A stretch of 64,000 bases of DNA from Gordius sp. MW1 (taxonomy: Eukaryota; Nematomorpha; Gordioida; Gordea; Gordiidae). The position numbers were made by a program, and so were the translations under genes. The notes below the pieces were generated by a model that saw only the letters and a program-made list of their open reading frames with translations, did no database searches and was not told where the DNA came from. Shown here in pieces: positions 34,740-47,261 of this stretch. The stretch is taken from NCBI GenBank assembly GCA_964036665.1, contig OZ038530.1:20482001-20546000 (forward strand). Reading direction: 5' to 3'. How positions within the stretch are numbered: the stretch's first letter is position 1; every line of letters begins with the position of its first letter.

Positions 34740-37700
34740 ATGCCACCGACGCCCACTGATTATGATCTTTGGATTTTAAGGCAAAATGGACGAAAGGTGA
34801 ACCCTGAATTGCCCAAGACCGTCAGCAAATTAAGAACAATGCATGGCAGTGACGTTTACATCATTGGTACTGCACATTTTAGCAAAGATAGCGAGGAAGA
34901 TGTCATTAAAGTATCTCATATTTTATTTGTCAGCTTAATTTGGTATTTACAGTTATGATTATTTTTAGACTATTCGAGCCATTCAACCCGACGTAGTAGT
35001 TGTTGAACTATGCCAAAGCAGATCATCTATTATGCAATTAGATGAAGAAACTTTGTTAAGAGAGGCCAAAGATATAAGTTTGGCTAAATTAAGAATGTCA
35101 ATTAATCAGGTTACTTTTATATCATTCTTATATAGTTAAGTGATTAGCTCATGTTGCATGCCTTATTCAAAATATGCATGTTTTAATATTTTTTACTCTC
35201 ATTTAGTTTGGAATGATGCAGGGTGTTGTTCACATTTTATTATTATCAATATCAGCTCAAATTACAAAACAACTTGGTATGGCTCCAGGTGGTGAGTTTA
35301 GAACAGCATACAATGAGGTTATTATATATATATATACTTTTTAATTTACATGTATAGGCCAAAAAAATTCCTGGTTGCAAACTTTTACTAGGTGACCGCC
35401 CTATAAACATAACAATAAAACGTGCCATTTCATCTTTATCCCTCTGGAACAAGATAAAATTTACTTGGTGTCTTCTTTTTAATAATGAAAGTATTAGGTA
35501 AATTTTTTGAAATATTGCATTTTTTACATAGTTGTTATTTTTTATTTACCTTTTTATATATGTAATATTAATGTAAAATTAATTCTATGCAAATGCCCAA
35601 TTTATCTCAACCCAGTTTCTACTTAGTCTTCTCATGTTTGTTGTTCAAAGCTTAGAGTCAGGGCCCTACACAATTTGCATACTATCTACAAATATTTATT
35701 TCTAATGAATGTTCATTTTGTGGTTAGAAAATGTATTCAAATTACAATTTAAGTTGATCAATGATCAAATTGTTTGAGTGGTATCTTATTTTAAAATGGC
35801 ATTTTGTTTAAGTGAACCTATAACTATTTTAATTGGTTATGTTTATATTTTCTATGGGCATTTCAATATGCTCATCTGTTTTCTTTTTAGAGTGGTTTTT
35901 TGATTTTTACCAAGATGATTTTTATCAACATACTTAAAAATCTATTATTTTATCAATAAAGGGTTCCTTGATTTAATAAAAGCCTCTACTTAAATAGCCA
36001 TGATTCTTTGAATGAGTTGGAAGAATGATAGATTATTTTAAAATAATTAATATAAATTATTTTTATTCCTATCATAAATCAGATATGTAAAGAAAATGGC
36101 ATAGAAATTTTGGATAGGTAGAGGGTTGACCAACAATAAGTGCTTAGCTTGCTTTAAGTTACTATGACTACTTCTTTTTTAAAAGTGGCAATTTGGAGTC
36201 AAATAAAAAAAACTATATTTTATTAATAGAAAATATAAAACATTTTGTTTAATGTTCTAATATGTTTGTTATGTGTAAAAAATTGTTTGATTTTTTTAAA
36301 CCTACACGTATATTTTGCTTTTGCTAATTACATTTAAAAATATAATAATTTAAAAAAAGTATATATATATGTCGAAACTTCTTAATCGCAAATCGGATTA
36401 TCGCGAAAATCTTTTAATCGCGAAGTTAACCGCCATTTTGTTTTTTTAAACGATAATATTAACAAAAACATCGTTTATTGACAAATCGCTTAATAGTACA
36501 ATATCGGATATTCACAAACATTTTCGAGTCCTTAAATCAACCAGATAATTATATAAAATATCGTTTTATTGCGAAGCGTTAGAAATGAATATTTAATATA
36601 ATGTACGTGTATATACTTTTATTCCATCGTTTAATCGCGAAATATCGGTTAATCGAGAATTTTTTTCAGGCCCAAGGCTTTGCAATTAAACGGTTTTGAC
36701 TGTATATATAATTAATGATCAGAAGTTACTAAAGTTTGAATTTTTTTTTATAAAGTAAGGAAGACGTTGAAAAGTACAAAGAAAAAGACATGTTAGAAGA
36801 ATTTTTGGAGTCGATGGCTGGTGAATATCCAGAATTGAGGTTGGTGTTTGTAGATGAGAGAGATGCCTTTTTGACTCATTCCCTCAAACAAGCAGCTGCT
36901 CCAACTATAGTACAAAATCCTGACAACCCAACTCAGGCGGGTAATTGAATAGCTGCTTTTTTACTTGTTTAAGCATGTAAGACTTTTCTAAATACTAGGG
37001 TTTTGAGTGCTTTCAATGTGCGCAATGTTTGAAAGTTAAATTGATATAAAGTCATATAATGTTATAAATCTTGAGCCCGGCCCGGCCCTAAAGAGCTCGG
37101 GCTGGCCTCGGACAAAATCACATAATTGGGCCAGCCCGACCCAAATTAAATGACCATTTATAAAATAAGATTAAAATAGACCCAATTTCATATAAAAGAA
37201 AGTTCTTCATACATAGTGCTTAATATAGCTGTTAAACTTCAGCCCATATCCCCATATATAATAACTTAATCAGTATTGCAAATTTTATTCTAGGATTTAT
37301 ATATAAGTCGCTAATTTACAAAAAATAAGTAAATGTTTCAAAAAGCTTATTAAACTGTTAAAACCAATTTATTGTATTAAAGTTAGATTTTTACGTTATA
37401 ATAACTAGTTGAATAAATTGCAGCAAGAAAAATGAATTTTTTATTCAAAACCTATCCCCTTGTTTTACGATTTCGGATGTTAAATTTACCTATAGTTTTT
37501 ATTCAAAAATTATTCCAACTCGGGCAAAAAACTGAAACGTCGGGCTCGGGACGAAAAAAAATTAGCCATAAAAAGTTGCATTATATTTGGATTTTTAAAT
37601 TGAAATATTTCATATGTATCTCCATGTTTTATCGTAGGCTTGCTTTTTATGCTGCAAATGCTAATCACTGATTGAGTTTGTAATTTTATCATTTAAAATT

Positions 37701-38904
37701 TTCACGCCTTTACACAGTGGTCGTCCCTAAAGTTGTAGTGGGCGTCGTAGGCATGGGTCATACTATTGGCATTGAAAAGAACTGGGACAAGACTATCGAC
37801 ATTGTACCTCTTCTAAGGTTTGTAGTTTTATACGTCTTATCCTATTTTTTTATTTTTATTTATGGCCATGCCAATCTGATGGATCAGTTGGCTACTTCTT
37901 GTAGCTTCGTTATAATACTAGGTTTTATATGTTAGCATACAGTCGAAACTTCTTAATCGCAAATCGGATTATCGCGAATCTTTTAATCGCGAAGTTAACC
38001 GCCACTTTGTTTTTTTTTAAACGATAATATTAAAAAAAACATCGTTTATTGACAAATCGCTTAATAGTACAATATCGGATATTCACAAACATTTTCGAGT
38101 CCTTAAATCAACCAGACAATTATATAAAATATCGTTTTATTGCGAAGCGTAAGAAATGAATATTTAATATAATGAAGGCTTTGTAATTAAACGGTTTTGA
38201 CTGTATTTGCCATAATATACTTGGGTTTATATGTTATAGCAAATTTCTTATTCCATATATATTACTAGGAATGTGTACTTTATAGGGCATCTTTTGTATG
38301 ATAATTATATTAAAAATGAAGTGTTTGTTTGCTATTTCACTTCCCTAATTATAGTTTTAGCTTTAGTTATAGAGTAATTGCTTTAAATGATACTTGAGTT
38401 ACTACAATAGTCCAAAAGCATTTTTATATATGTTTTATGCCCTAAAATCGTGTTTATGTATTACATTTGTTTTGCCAAATTATGTAAACACTAATTTTGT
38501 TTTGGCTTATTAAATGTATAAATCAATTTTTAATAATCATTCTCCATAAAACATATACTGCCTCGATTGAACTATGTAATCCGCAACTTTTTTAGGCAAC
38601 ATTTTTTCTAGCAGCTTGCATAAAAGCTTAACTTTGGCGTTATTATGAGTTATTGATATAATATATTTGCATGCCTTATAAATTATTTTAAAATTGTTAA
38701 TTTAACCACTTCCCATTTAATATTAATTTTAACTTAAATGCAACTTTTTGTTGAAGCATTAATTAATTTATTTGCCCACTTGCTTTATGAAGCATTCCAG
38801 GGGAGAAAAAATCGGGCAGAGTTTTCAAGAAGATAGCAGTTATCTCTGTCGCAGTTGTTGTGTCTTATGGTGGATTCAAGCTGGTCCAACGCGTTTTATC
38901 ATAA
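34740..38904 (+). CDS. TRABD: TraB domain-containing protein (TRABD-like), seven exons recognised
   Basis: Exons: 34740-34910, 34969-35109, 35207-35317, 35358-35497, 36756-36940, 37718-about 37821, about 38806-38904. Phases agree through exon 6. The TraB domain shows the GTAHFS motif (exon 1), QPDVVVVELCQ with its conserved Glu (exon 2), LGMAPGGEFR (exon 3), LLGDRPI and the RAISSLSLW region (exon 4), ERDAFLTH (exon 5) and VVVGVVGMGH..GIEKNW (exon 6). These follow the order of animal TRABD. The last exon encodes SGRVFKKIAVISVAVVVSYGG, a likely C-terminal membrane anchor. The exon 6/7 junction is uncertain: the better donor at 37818 leaves a different phase, so 37822 with acceptor 38805 is preferred (about 316 aa). 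Start ATG 34740 is the first in frame before GTAHFS; an upstream exon cannot be excluded. The biochemical role is not settled. Confidence 0.9.
36369..36712. mobile_element. pogo/Tigger-like MITE in TRABD intron, copy 1
   Basis: The left end GTCGAAACTTCTTAATCGC and the right end AAACGGTTTTGACTG are inverted relatives of CAGTCRAAAC, bordered by TA-rich sequence. The interior repeats TTAATCGCGAA-type motifs. It lies in the intron before exon 5. Confidence 0.75.
37070..37565. repeat. GC-rich-ended hAT-family fragment in TRABD intron
   Basis: GC-rich edges (GAGCCCGGCCCGGCCC at the left, TCGGGCTCGGG at the right) enclose AT-rich sequence, like the hAT elements at 4745 and 52790. Termini and duplications are not preserved. 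Confidence 0.55.
37940..38203. mobile_element. pogo/Tigger-like MITE in TRABD intron, copy 2
   Basis: It has complete ends, CAGTCGAAAC and GTTTTGACTG, flanked by TA on both sides, the Tc1/mariner-type duplication. It is highly similar to copy 1 but has lost about 80 bp near its right end. It lies in the last recognised TRABD intron. Confidence 0.8.
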
Positions 38905-39436
38905 TTTATATATAATAATATATTGTTTATTATATATTTTTATTTAAGCGATTTATATTGATTTATAATTATACCTCAATTTGTTAAAGCAATTGACCAA
39001 TCTAATAAGCTCATTATTTTTATTAAACATCTTTTTTTGAAACCATTTAACTTCAAACCATATAAACAATATAGAAAATGAGAAATTGTGTTTCAATTAG
39101 TAATCTACTTGTTAAATATGTATTGGGTGTTTAATGGTACGGTTTGCTTAGTTGTTATAATAGTTAAAATATTTTCAAAAGCACAAACAAATTATAGCAT
39201 TTTTAGCTAACACAATATTTGTTTTATTAATTATTCAAAATATTCACCTCTATAAAACTTCAAATTCGTGAAGGTTTCATTATTTAAATCTCTTTCTTTT
39301 AAGAGACTAAAAATTCTTGTTGATATAAATAAAATACCTTAATACCGTATTTTTGAAGCAAGGGTTCAGGCGCGTAGCCAGGATTTTTTAAGGAGAAGTG
39401 GATTTTTAAATATTTTTTATTTATTAAATAATAAAG

Positions 39437-39810
39437 ATGAGAGACGAGAAATGTCCGGCCCGTTCTAGTCGCCAAATTAGATTCTATGGCGGGCTCGGGT
39501 GGACACCATAATAAATTTCAAGCAACAGGCCTAATAAGATTTTTTATAATAGTGTATTGTATTTTTTTGTGTGTTTTACTTTTGTCACTTTTTTATTTGA
39601 TTGTATAATACTTATTAATCGTGTGTCTTATTTAAAAGAATTAGAATTTCCTTCAAAATTGTTCAAAAATATAACAAAATTTTGCTAAAAATTTAAAAAA
39701 TCATTATTTTTGGACCGGCAGTTCGGACAGCTTTAATAATTCGAACCCCGGGAGGACTCTTAGAAAGACTAGGATCCCGCCGATCGGGCTGGGTTTGGTT
39801 TGACCTGTGG
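39437..39810. repeat. Degenerate GC-rich-ended repeat
   Basis: TCCGGCCCG at the left and GGGCTGGGTTTGG at the right flank AT-rich sequence. It resembles the same GC-rich hAT group, heavily decayed. A partial GCGTAGCCAGG motif lies just upstream at 39372. Confidence 0.45.
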
Positions 39811-39928
39811 TTGGAAGATTCCCGATGAAATGTTAAAAATTCTAATCCATTCTATCAATGGACTTTTTATTTATTAATTTTATTTAATAAGTTTGCAATT
39901 TCATGACTATGGGGAATTTCATTCAGTG

Positions 39929-40318
39929 TTGCATATTAGTGGTGGGAAGACTCGGGATTTCGTAAACCTAAGCCTGAGGTTTGGGGTTAAGGTTTTAATT
40001 GCTATGCAATTTATTTTAAAACCTTGGTGTATAAAAATACCCTAACATAAAATCTTTTTGGTTTTGCATCCACCTAAGTATTTCCCCAAAATCACAACCT
40101 AAGATTTGGGCTAGGTGTGGGATTTATTCCGGCCTAAGGTTTTGGGCTAAAGTTTAAATCTGACCCAAAATTTTAGGTTGGGATTTTGGGAAAACCCTTA
40201 GGTGAATGCAAAACCCAAGCCTCACTAGGGTATTAAAACCACGTGGTTTAAAAAAAACCTTAACTCATAACCTGACCTTAGGCGAACACCTACGATTTTC
40301 CCCACCACTAGTGTATAT
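39929..40318. mobile_element. hAT MITE
   Basis: The ends TAGTGGTGGGAA and TTCCCCACCACTA bound 39937-40310. The flanks TTGCATAT and GTGTATAT are an 8-bp duplication with two mismatches. Internally CCTAAGG/CCTAAGC-type motifs recur in both orientations. It also holds AATTGCTATGCAATTTA, the terminal palindrome of the Helentron-like family, at about 39998. Confidence 0.75.
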
Positions 40319-41559
40319 GGTTATGGGGAGACTAAGCATTAATTTTAATAACATCTAGGGTGTTGACAGCATTCTCGGGACGATGGTCTCTTAAATTTTA
40401 GACAAAGCCATATACCATAAACCAACTTAATTTTAGTTGATGTTTGTAAATCACTTCAGTAAATTTTAGACAATAAATTTCCTGAGTTTATAGCAGAGGG
40501 ATGTTGCGGAAACAAAAGTCAAGTTATTTAAAACTTGCTTTTTATCAAAATCCGTTCAAACTACTTGTTGGCTCGTGAGAATATGATGAATAGTTTTTTA
40601 TTTATATTAATATATTTTATGCTCGTTTTTGGTATGTTTTATGGATCATTTTTACCTAATAAGAGCATTTAAAAACAAAAAAAATATAAGAATCGTCAAG
40701 GGGATAAAAATTGTTAATTTAAATAAACCTCAATCGATTAGTTGATTAGTAAAAATTTTGCTTTTTAGCAAATCGAGGTTTACATTTTACATCAAAATCA
40801 TATAAATGAGCTTTAGTTTTCGCTAATAAAAACTTGCTCTTCATTACTGTTTCTTATAAATTTTATCTGCTAGTCGAATCACCTGTTGAATGCCAAAATC
40901 ATTTTTCTGCAATTATTTGATGCGAACCGGCCCGGCCCATTATTCGTATGGGCTTATGCTATGCACTTTATGCAATTATTATATTGTTAAAATTATAAAA
41001 ATAACTATGAATTTGTTAGTAATCAGGGTTTTAAAAAGGTTCTTTAAGCTTTTTGTGAAAATTTAAATATGATGTTTGTTATTCTAAAATTTATAATCTG
41101 GCAAGGAAAATAATATCGTTCTAAACAATGTTGTTAATAATTACTTTTGTAATTTGGTAAGTTTCATACAGCAACAATGATGATTCAGTTTTAGGTATAC
41201 AAGTGCTAAATATTTATTTTCCCTGCCATTTATCATTTCTATAATGTCTATTTATAATTATGTAATGTAAAAATATAAAATCCGTTTTATTTCGAATTAG
41301 GAGTCTGGGAATGGAGTGGCTATCCCTGATAGAGAAACCGCTGTTAAAATTCTACTTATAAATTTATCTTACATTTTTTTTTATACAACGTTATCAACAA
41401 GACATTCAGGCATTTAATTCTGTATAAAATGTAACGTGAAAGGAAGTAATGAAAGAACTAGGTCGTCCTCAATCGACGCTCTTGTTAGTCACTCGTATCA
41501 TTTGAATAGTCAACAGGGGTCTTAATATCAACCTAAAAGCAAAGCTCAGGGTGGGCTCG

Positions 41560-44500
41560 CTTAACTTTGGAAGTATGACTGCAAAGTGTCGAGTTGTGAA
41601 ATCATCGGCAAACGCAGGTCTATAAAGGATGCTAGAGGTAAAATTGAAAGGATTTAAAGCAAGGATGATATGGGAACAAACTTTATTTCACGGAATTGGA
41701 AGCGTATAAAGACTGAACGGCAGGTATACTGGCTTCACATCTGCAATATGAATTCATTAAGCTATAAATGACCAACCGATGTTGAAGCCTTGCATACAAA
41801 GTCATATGATAGTGTTCGGTTATATTCTTCAAGCTGCACAGACGAATAAAGCCCAAGATTTTGGGAAGAGTTGTACGAAATATTGCACAGGCCGAGATAA
41901 TAATAATTGGAGTGGATATGAAGTGTCACTTTGGTAAAATAGAAAAGAATTTGAACAGTAACATGGAGGAGACTTAAATCAATCGAAAAACTAGGGGGAA
42001 AATTATTGAAGGTGCTGTGGCATTCGATTTTCCTAACAAAAAAATAAGAAGGAATTGTACAAAGTGAAAATCGATTGACAACAAGAGAGAAAATGAACTT
42101 TACTGCAAAGTTGTACCTAGTGAGGTTTCTGCTTTTCGACTAATTTATGTGTTGTGTAAAACTATATCTTTTATAAGATAAAAAAGCAGGAGACAAAAAG
42201 ATTAAATTGTAAAACACCTACAATGATGTAAAGATGAAACAGCTATAAATGTGCAAACCACCATCGGTAGCCAGAAGTGAAACGGACATAGCGAGATATG
42301 AAGGAAAGTGGTGATGGATTGAATACGTGCAACCCCAAAGTTTGAATAAAAATATCTAAAGAATATGGTCATACAATAAGAATGTCGAAACAAGATTGAC
42401 ATCCATTAAAGCTAGAAGTAAAACACTGTGCAAATGGTCTTAACAAATATCTACAAAATTTAAGCGCCAAGTTTAAATGTAAAAGCTAAAATTACCAGGA
42501 TGCGGGTAAGTAACTTATAAGATGTGGTGAATTCAGAAATCATAAAGTACGAGGACGGCAGCACCTTAACTCTGACAAAATACCGTTAGAAAGAAAGCTA
42601 AGACAAGCGTTTTCGGACAATTGCGATGCAAAGTTGACCTAGTTCTAAAAGTCACATGAGCAGACGTTGGCCCCGTGCTAAGGATGACCATGTAGATTGG
42701 TCAGTGGAAACTTCTTAAATGTCCAAGACTTAAGGTATATTCTTGCATTCAACAAGTTGCTTTCAAGTGGAACGATGCCTGATTACTGCGGGGAAAGCTA
42801 TGTTTTACCAATGTATAAAATGAAAGAAAATGTACACGAATGAAACAACTGACGCGTAAGATAACGAGTCAACAAAGGAAGGTATGGAAAGGGTAATGTA
42901 TACTTAAAATTACAGTAGATAATCGACTCGGATTTCTGCCTGGAAGGTCGACCTCGGATGCAATACGCGGTCTTAGACGATTAATAAGAAGAGAGAAACA
43001 AAATGATTTTTACATATGTTTTATTAATTTCGAGAAATCTTAAGGTTCATATGCGCATATTATGAAATAGCCTGAATTACGATGTCGTATGTAACTGAAT
43101 TTATATGCTTGGACCAAAGAACTGAAAACACATCTACAAATTGGTGTGGTAATAGTAGTGATGGTAAAACGCTTAGCACCAGCGCGTGTAGCGCCTCCCA
43201 CCTACATAGCATAGTCGCTTGGATGCGCTAAAGCTATAGCACATAGATACTTGAAGGCGATAGAGCTATAGCACATAGTCACATAAGGCGCTAGAGCTAT
43301 AGCACTTAGTCACTTAAGGCGCTAGAGCTATAGCACATAGTCACTTAAGGCGCTAGAGCGATAGCGTGGCGCTAACATTGTTACAAAATCTATAGGTTTA
43401 ATTGCATTATTATGCGCACATGTTGGCGCTAACATTGTTACAAAATCTATAGGTTAAATTGCATTATTATGCGCACATGTGGCACCAACATGTGCGTATA
43501 TTAATGCAATTAAACCTATAAATTTTATAACAATGTTAGCGCCACGCTATAACTCTAGCACCTTATGTGACAATGTGCTACACCTCTAGCGCCTCCAAGC
43601 GACTATGTGCTATATTTAACGCCTCTAAGTGACTATGTGCTCTAGCTTTAGCGCCTGTAAGTGACTATGTGCTATAACTTTAGCGCCTCCAAGTGACTAT
43701 GTGCTATAGCTTTAGCGCCTATCAAACGCTATTTCACCATCACTAGGTAATAGGAAGGGATTCAATATTTCGCCTCTATGGTACAATGTAATAGGGGGGG
43801 GGGGGGTTGTTAGCGAAATTAACTCAAAACCAGGATGACCAAAATTGAGGAAATTATCAACGCATACCATTGAAATCGAAACGATTTTAATTTATACCTT
43901 TATCAACGGTGATGCCTGGAGAGACTGTTTAACCATTATTGAAGGTTTTAAGAACTGAGGTGCGAATTTATAATTTGTAGATGAACATAGAAAAAGCTAC
44001 ATCTCATTCACGTTTTTATGAGATAACCCTAACAACGGTGAATTTACGTGTAGAGAAACACATGGCAATTAATATATAACATGGGTATACAAACAAATCA
44101 CATTAATATATACTCAAAATCAACATATAGAAAATGTGATTTAATTAACGTCCACGGCCTCTCTCTTTAAATAAGGCTATAGCAAAGGAAGAGCGAATTT
44201 TGGCTACGTTGAAAATGCTTAAAATGGATCCTGAGAATATGTAAAGAATTATTAAGGAAATTAAAATTTGCAATAGTAAAGAAGCTCGTTGTTAAAAGAT
44301 TGAAATGTAATGATTGTCTAAAAAGAGGAGAAGAAAGTTATTTGATATCGTATCATAAAGGTGCAAGAGGTAAGTGAAAGAGAGGAAGATCTAATGGAGG
44401 GAACATAAAATTATGAGCCAAAGAGAAGCCGGTGTAAATGTGGGTTTGGAAAATTACATACTGGTGTTGACCACGTATTAACAGCATTAGGAAAAAAAAA

Positions 44501-44560
44501 TTTAATAGAGTTTTTCTAAAGAGATGGATAAACAAGTAGATAAAACATATGCTGCGATAT
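41560..44560 (+). mobile_element. Decayed RTE-type LINE
   Basis: Scattered frames match RTE-clade non-LTR retrotransposons. Near 41565 LNFGSMTAKCR recalls the endonuclease start. Around 42746-42840 FNKLLSSGTMPDY and GESYVLPMYKMK precede the RT fold, and 42928-43030 reads GFLPGRSTSDAIRGLRRLI and FYICFINFEKS, the conserved RT motif. There are many stops and shifts. A hAT MITE at 43148 splits it. The 3' part (43800-44560) is assigned only by position. Boundaries are approximate. Confidence 0.7.
43148..43753. mobile_element. Fold-back hAT MITE with tandem subterminal repeats
   Basis: GGTAATAG duplicates exactly at 43148-43155 and 43746-43753. Ends are TAGTGATGGTAAAACGC and GCTATTTCACCATCACTA. 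Each arm holds four or more units of about 33 bp around GCGCTAGAGCTATAGCAC. The centre holds a GGCGCTAACATTGTTACAAA unit, twice forward and once inverted. It has no coding sequence. Confidence 0.9.
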
Positions 44561-45063
44561 ATTAATTTATGTAGAATTGCTACAATACAGAGTCTTTGCT
44601 ATAAACCTGTAAATCACTTTTTAAATAATAAGGTTTAATTTTTTATTTTTTTTCGATAGAGTTTATTTTCAACTAGGCTCAATAGTATTCATTACTTTTT
44701 AATCTATTCATCATATTTGTTGAAATCCAGATACATATGTTAATATAAAATTAATTGTTTTAATTTATTGACTTTATTTGAAAATTTAGGTCATCATTTC
44801 AATACATTTTAAATTAAAATATATACTAAGTTGTTTGTATAATATACATACGTAATTTAATTAAACATATGAGTTTGTCGTAATCTAAATTTTGTAAGTC
44901 TTATATAAAATGATAGAGAATTTAATAGTCTAGGTACATTATGCTAGACTATTTAAATTATAATAAGAATTGAAAAAAAATTTATCCATATGTTAAATAA
45001 TTGTAACCACGTTAATAATTTGTCTTAAGACATAATCCATCGTCTGATATACGACACTGCATC
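44561..45063. other. AT-rich intergenic sequence
   Basis: Nothing recognised except the probable 3' UTR of the gene ending at 45064. Confidence 0.5.
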
Positions 45064-45951
45064 TTATCCACTTTGGTTCATACGAGCTTGTAGCCAGCGC
45101 AGCATTTTCCAGTTTTTTCGACTATCCATATAATTATAAATGTCATCCTTTACAGTGTTATCGTTGTTGTGGGGTACATTCTCTCTTTGTTTTAAAGATT
45201 CTTTAAATATTTTATTTTTGTTCATAGAATTTATATCTTCCACAGCTGAATTCACGCTATTTTTGTCCGTTGATTTTGTAGAGCCATTAAGTTTACGGTC
45301 GAGTTTAGCTAAAAACTCTTCTAAAGATTTTTGACGATTGCTGCCTTCTACTCCTATCGTAATCTGAGTGTATAAAAAACTTTAATTTGTAAATGTAGAC
45401 GTTAAATGGAGGGCCAATTAAAAAAATTAGAAATGAAAAACAATACTATTAAAAAACTGTTATATAATTACGCTATAATAGAATTGTATTTATACAAAAG
45501 CATAATCATTATTTTGTATTATTATGTCTAATATGTACCAATTTAGAATTATTGATTTCGTCAAGATCCGTGAATCCGTTTGCTTTCATACGTTGTTTAT
45601 CTTTTGCGTATTCAGCAGATTCTTTGTAAGCCAAAGTGTCTTTATTTTCATTTTCTCCTTGCACTTCTTGTTGCGTAAAATAATTCTTAAAAGCTTTATA
45701 ATTCGGGGGAAGCAAGGCGGAATCAATCACTTTTACAGTATAGCTTATTGGAGTAGTAGTTGGGACAGCCTGTCCAACAACATCTAACACCTCCATACCA
45801 AAAATTCGTTTTTTCACCTTTTGCCCTGCGTTAGGCTCTCTTTGCGCTCTTCGTATACCATCACTTTTACTAAGTTTAAATTCATCATGATATTCATCGG
45901 AATTGTAGAGATCCTCTTTGCCTACTAAAAAGTCCTTTTCATTACTAAAAT
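45064..45951 (-). CDS. Unrecognised protein, two 3'-terminal exons
   Basis: Two exons, 45951-45539 and 45363-45064, join in phase 0 across a GT-AG intron of 175 nt. The first begins after a good acceptor in phase 1, so at least one upstream exon is missing from this model. Together they encode about 236 hydrophilic residues, including SDGIRRAQREPNAGQKVKK, FGMEVLDVVGQAVPT, SYTVKVIDSALLPPNYKAFK, then RQKSLEEFLAKLDRKL and a C terminus WKMLRWLQARMNQSG. No signal peptide, membrane span or known catalytic motif is seen. The clean phases and lack of stops argue that it is real. I do not recognise the family. Confidence 0.7.
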
Positions 45952-47261
45952 CTATTAGTAAAAAATATGAATAGAAGTTAATTTAAAGAACGCATTGCAG
46001 CTTAATCAATCTGTTTTTACAAAAGTGTTGACCTTCGGCTCATTAGGTCACTAATAACATACATATTTTAAATGTAGCTGCTAAAAGTTCCAAAATATAA
46101 CCATACAAACTTAGAATTGCAGACCATTATTAACAAGAAAAAACAGAAATTTTTTAGATCATCGTAATAAACCTTTTTACCTCTTAAGGCAACTTTTAAA
46201 TATTAGGTGTGGCCCATTAAAGAAGATCATTTTAATGACCAACAGTTTATTTGAACTTTAATTTTACATGCTTGGACTGCATTAGGCCTTTAATTTAAAA
46301 TTTATTAATATATTAATGTGCGTCTTATGTAGTATAAAAACTGTTTTTTGAGAAATGCTTTTTACAATATTAAATATAGTAAAGTTAATATACCATGTAC
46401 TGTATGGTTACCTATGCAAAAACGTAACCTTTATTATTTGAATATATAAACTCGATCATTGGTTACCTATTCATACAACGTAACCTTTATTATTCGAGCA
46501 TTCACAACACTCACTATTCATATATCTTAAACTTATTATTTTACCACTCACCTCGCTACAGTGTATATAAACACGATGTTTTAACTAAATTTTATTCACT
46601 TGAATCATTTTTATTTTGGGTTATAATAAATAAGTAGAAATTTAATCTTGTACAACTGCTCAGTGACTAAGCAGCTAAACCGCACTGCATACTAAAAAAA
46701 TCACATAACACTTTTCAAATTTTTTAATAGTTTATTATTAAAACGATCATGATGTCATATAAACATAAAAGGAATGATAAAGGACACATTGTTCAATACA
46801 AAGGTCTAAATTACTGTCATCTAAAATGTAAATCTAACGTTTAATTTAAGAGCTTGCTTGTATTTTCATTATAAACGGCATTAGGTCCGAATTAGTCTTA
46901 ATTGCTTTAAATTGTTTAATCAAAGTCGGGATATTATTCGGTGACTTACTCACGTCAGTTTATTTAGTTTTTAATTTATAAACAAAAATTGAGATACTAT
47001 TAGTATATTTCCCTCTAAAGAAATTCAACGTGTAACTTCTTTACTAACGATCCTATTACATTATATAGCTTTTAGCATATAAATTGATTATAATTTAAAA
47101 ATTAAAAATAACTATATTAGTTTTTAGGATAAGATGAGAGTGCTTATCACCTAAAGAGGTCACAAAAAAGTGTTTTTAAAACAACAGGAGCTTAATAAAG
47201 ATCAATTATAACTAATAGCCTGGTATGAAACTGAAAATCCTTTCAAATTAGATATAATGAC
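45952..47261. other. Unresolved sequence upstream of the 45-kb gene
   Basis: It should contain the missing 5' exon or exons of the 45064-45951 gene (minus strand), but no convincing exon is visible. An imperfect direct repeat (GGTTACCTAT..AACGTAACCTTTATTAT) occurs at about 46405-46495. Confidence 0.4.
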
